From positions 1 through 41,545 of the forward strand of contig DASZNF010000057.1 of assembly GCA_035551355.1 (NCBI GenBank): a stretch of DNA of 41,545 nt, given 5' to 3'. Both the position numbers and the translations under genes were made by a program. Each line of letters starts with the position of its first letter. Within the stretch, counting starts at the first letter, position 1. The notes below the pieces were generated by a model that saw only the letters and a list, made by a program, of their open reading frames with translations, ran no database searches and was not told where the DNA came from. Positions 40,486-41,545 of this stretch are shown in pieces. This stretch comes from DATATV01 sp035551355 (GTDB taxonomy: Bacteria > Actinomycetota > Actinomycetes > Mycobacteriales > Pseudonocardiaceae).

Positions 40486-41545
40486 TCAGTTCCAGCCGGG
40501 CATCGGGTAACCGGCCAGCAGTTCGCGCACCTCGGCCGCGACCCGCTCGATGGCCGGCTCATCGCCCGCGTCCGCCGCGGCCACCGCCCGGTCCATCCAC
40601 TCCGCGATGGCCGGCATCTGCTCGACGCCCAGCCCCCGCGTGGTCACCGCCGCGGTACCGATCCGGATGCCGGACGGGTCGAACGGCTTGCGCGGGTCGT
40701 CCGGCACGGTGTTGTAGTTGACGACGAGACCGGCCCGGTCGAGCGCCTTGGCATAAGGCTTTCCCGGCACGCCCTTGTTGGTGAGGTCGATGAGGATCAG
40801 GTGGTTGTCGGTGCCTCCGGAGACCAGGTCGAAGCCACGCTCCGAGAGGGCGTCAGCGAGTGCGATGGCGTTCGTGACGATCTGACCGGCGTAGTCGCGG
40901 AACGCCGGCGTTGCCGCCTCGCGCAGCGCGACCGCAATCGCGGCGGTGGTGTGGTTGTGGGGGCCGCCCTGGAGTCCGGGGAACACCGCCTTGTCCAGCG
41001 CCGCGGCGTGCTCCTCGGTGCTCATCAGCATCGCACCGCGCGGGCCCCGCAGCGTCTTGTGCGTCGTCGTCGACACGATGGTCGCGTGCCCGACCGGTGA
41101 CGGGTGCGCGCCGCCGGCGACCAGGCCGGCGATGTGGGCGATGTCGGCGACCAGCACGGCGTCGACCTCGGCAGCAATCGCCGCGAAGCCGGCGAAGTCG
41201 ATCGTCCGGGGGATCGCGGTGCCCCCGCAGAAGATCAGCTTCGGCCGCTCACGCTTGGCGATCTCCCTGACCTGGTCGAGGTCGATGCGGCCGGTGTCGG
41301 CCCGCACGCCGTAGCGGACCGGCCGGAACCACTTGCCGGTCATCGAGACGCCCCAGCCGTGGGTGAGGTGGCCGCCGTCCGGCAGCGCCATGCCCATGAC
41401 GGTGTCGCCGGCCTGGCAGATCGCGGCGTACACCGCGAGGTTCGCGGGCGATCCCGAGTAGGGCTGCACGTTGGCGTGCTCGACGCCGAACAGCGACTTG
41501 GCGCGCTCGTTCGCGAGGGTCTCGACCTGGTCGATGACCTGCTGG
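40486..41545 (-). CDS. glyA: Serine hydroxymethyltransferase (5' end outside window)
   Basis: The frame is open from the TGA at 40486 to the right edge, about 352 codons, so the N-terminal 60-80 residues are missing. Visible blocks: QVETLANERAKSLFGVEHANVQPYSGSPANLAVY, LPDGGHLTHGWGVSMTGKWF, VADIAHIAGLVAGGAHPSPVGHATIVSTTTHKTLRGPRGAML with the PLP-binding Lys in THKTLRGPRG, and GLQGGPHNHTTAAIAVAL. It interconverts serine and glycine while loading one-carbon units onto tetrahydrofolate, a functional link to the nearby folate genes. It ends shortly past the ppa terminator. Confidence 0.96.
   Translation of the reverse strand, partial: QQVIDQVETLANERAKSLFGVEHANVQPYSGSPANLAVYAAICQAGDTVMGMALPDGGHLTHGWGVSMTGKWFRPVRYGVRADTGRIDLDQVREIAKRERPKLIFCGGTAIPRTIDFAGFAAIAAEVDAVLVADIAHIAGLVAGGAHPSPVGHATIVSTTTHKTLRGPRGAMLMSTEEHAAALDKAVFPGLQGGPHNHTTAAIAVALREAATPAFRDYAGQIVTNAIALADALSERGFDLVSGGTDNHLILIDLTNKGVPGKPYAKALDRAGLVVNYNTVPDDPRKPFDPSGIRIGTAAVTTRGLGVEQMPAIAEWMDRAVAAADAGDEPAIERVAAEVRELLAGYPMPGWN

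Overview
The window is very GC-rich, with G or C at almost every third codon position. Its right two thirds reproduce the conserved actinobacterial order clpC / lsr2 / lysS / coaX-panD-panC / DUF2520 / DUF6779 / DUF3180 / folK-folB-folP-folE / ftsH / hpt / tilS / zinc metalloprotease / D-Ala-D-Ala carboxypeptidase / divergent ppa, as known from Mycobacterium. Lsr2, DUF6779, DUF3180 and DUF3099 are actinobacterial families. With the SARP regulator, the secreted GH35 enzyme and the DrrAB-type exporter, this suggests a filamentous actinomycete, most likely Pseudonocardiales; the genus is an inference I cannot fix.

Left arm (1-12.9 kb, accessory): a secreted GH35 beta-galactosidase cut by the left edge, DUF3099 and DUF1360 membrane proteins, a 3-hydroxyisobutyrate dehydrogenase-family reductase, an HldE-C/RfaE2-like nucleotidyltransferase, a type B carboxylesterase next to a Ddn-type F420 oxidoreductase, a pentapeptide-repeat protein, a DrrAB-like ABC exporter, and a 1071-residue AfsR-type SARP regulator facing it. 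Upstream of the exporter lie four copies of one heptamer spaced 22, 21 and 11 bp, the geometry of SARP operators.

Centre (12.9-24.3 kb): clpC, an iron-box-controlled FhuF-like [2Fe-2S] protein, lsr2, lysS, and a small non-core insertion (methyltransferase, VOC protein, AraC-type regulator) between lysS and the coaX-panD-panC-DUF2520 cluster. The 494-bp region upstream of that cluster holds a diverged direct duplication of about 73 bp. Each copy carries a perfect DnaA-box nonamer, a promoter-like -10 and a GGGGCGCCCC palindrome. A 23-bp tandem repeat and two hairpins lie in the putative leader.

Right arm (24.3-41.5 kb): DUF6779 with two pentad-repeat tracts, DUF3180, the translationally coupled folate genes folE-folP-folB-folK overlapping ftsH, hpt, tilS, a DUF2342-type zinc protease, and a DacB-type carboxypeptidase with a cytoplasmic disordered extension of about 1165 residues. 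Divergent ppa follows, then glyA cut by the right edge.

No tRNA, rRNA, CRISPR array or insertion sequence was recognised. The observations most worth following are the duplicated DnaA-box promoter cassette before the pantothenate genes, the SARP-like operator array before the exporter, and the giant repeat-rich extension of the carboxypeptidase.
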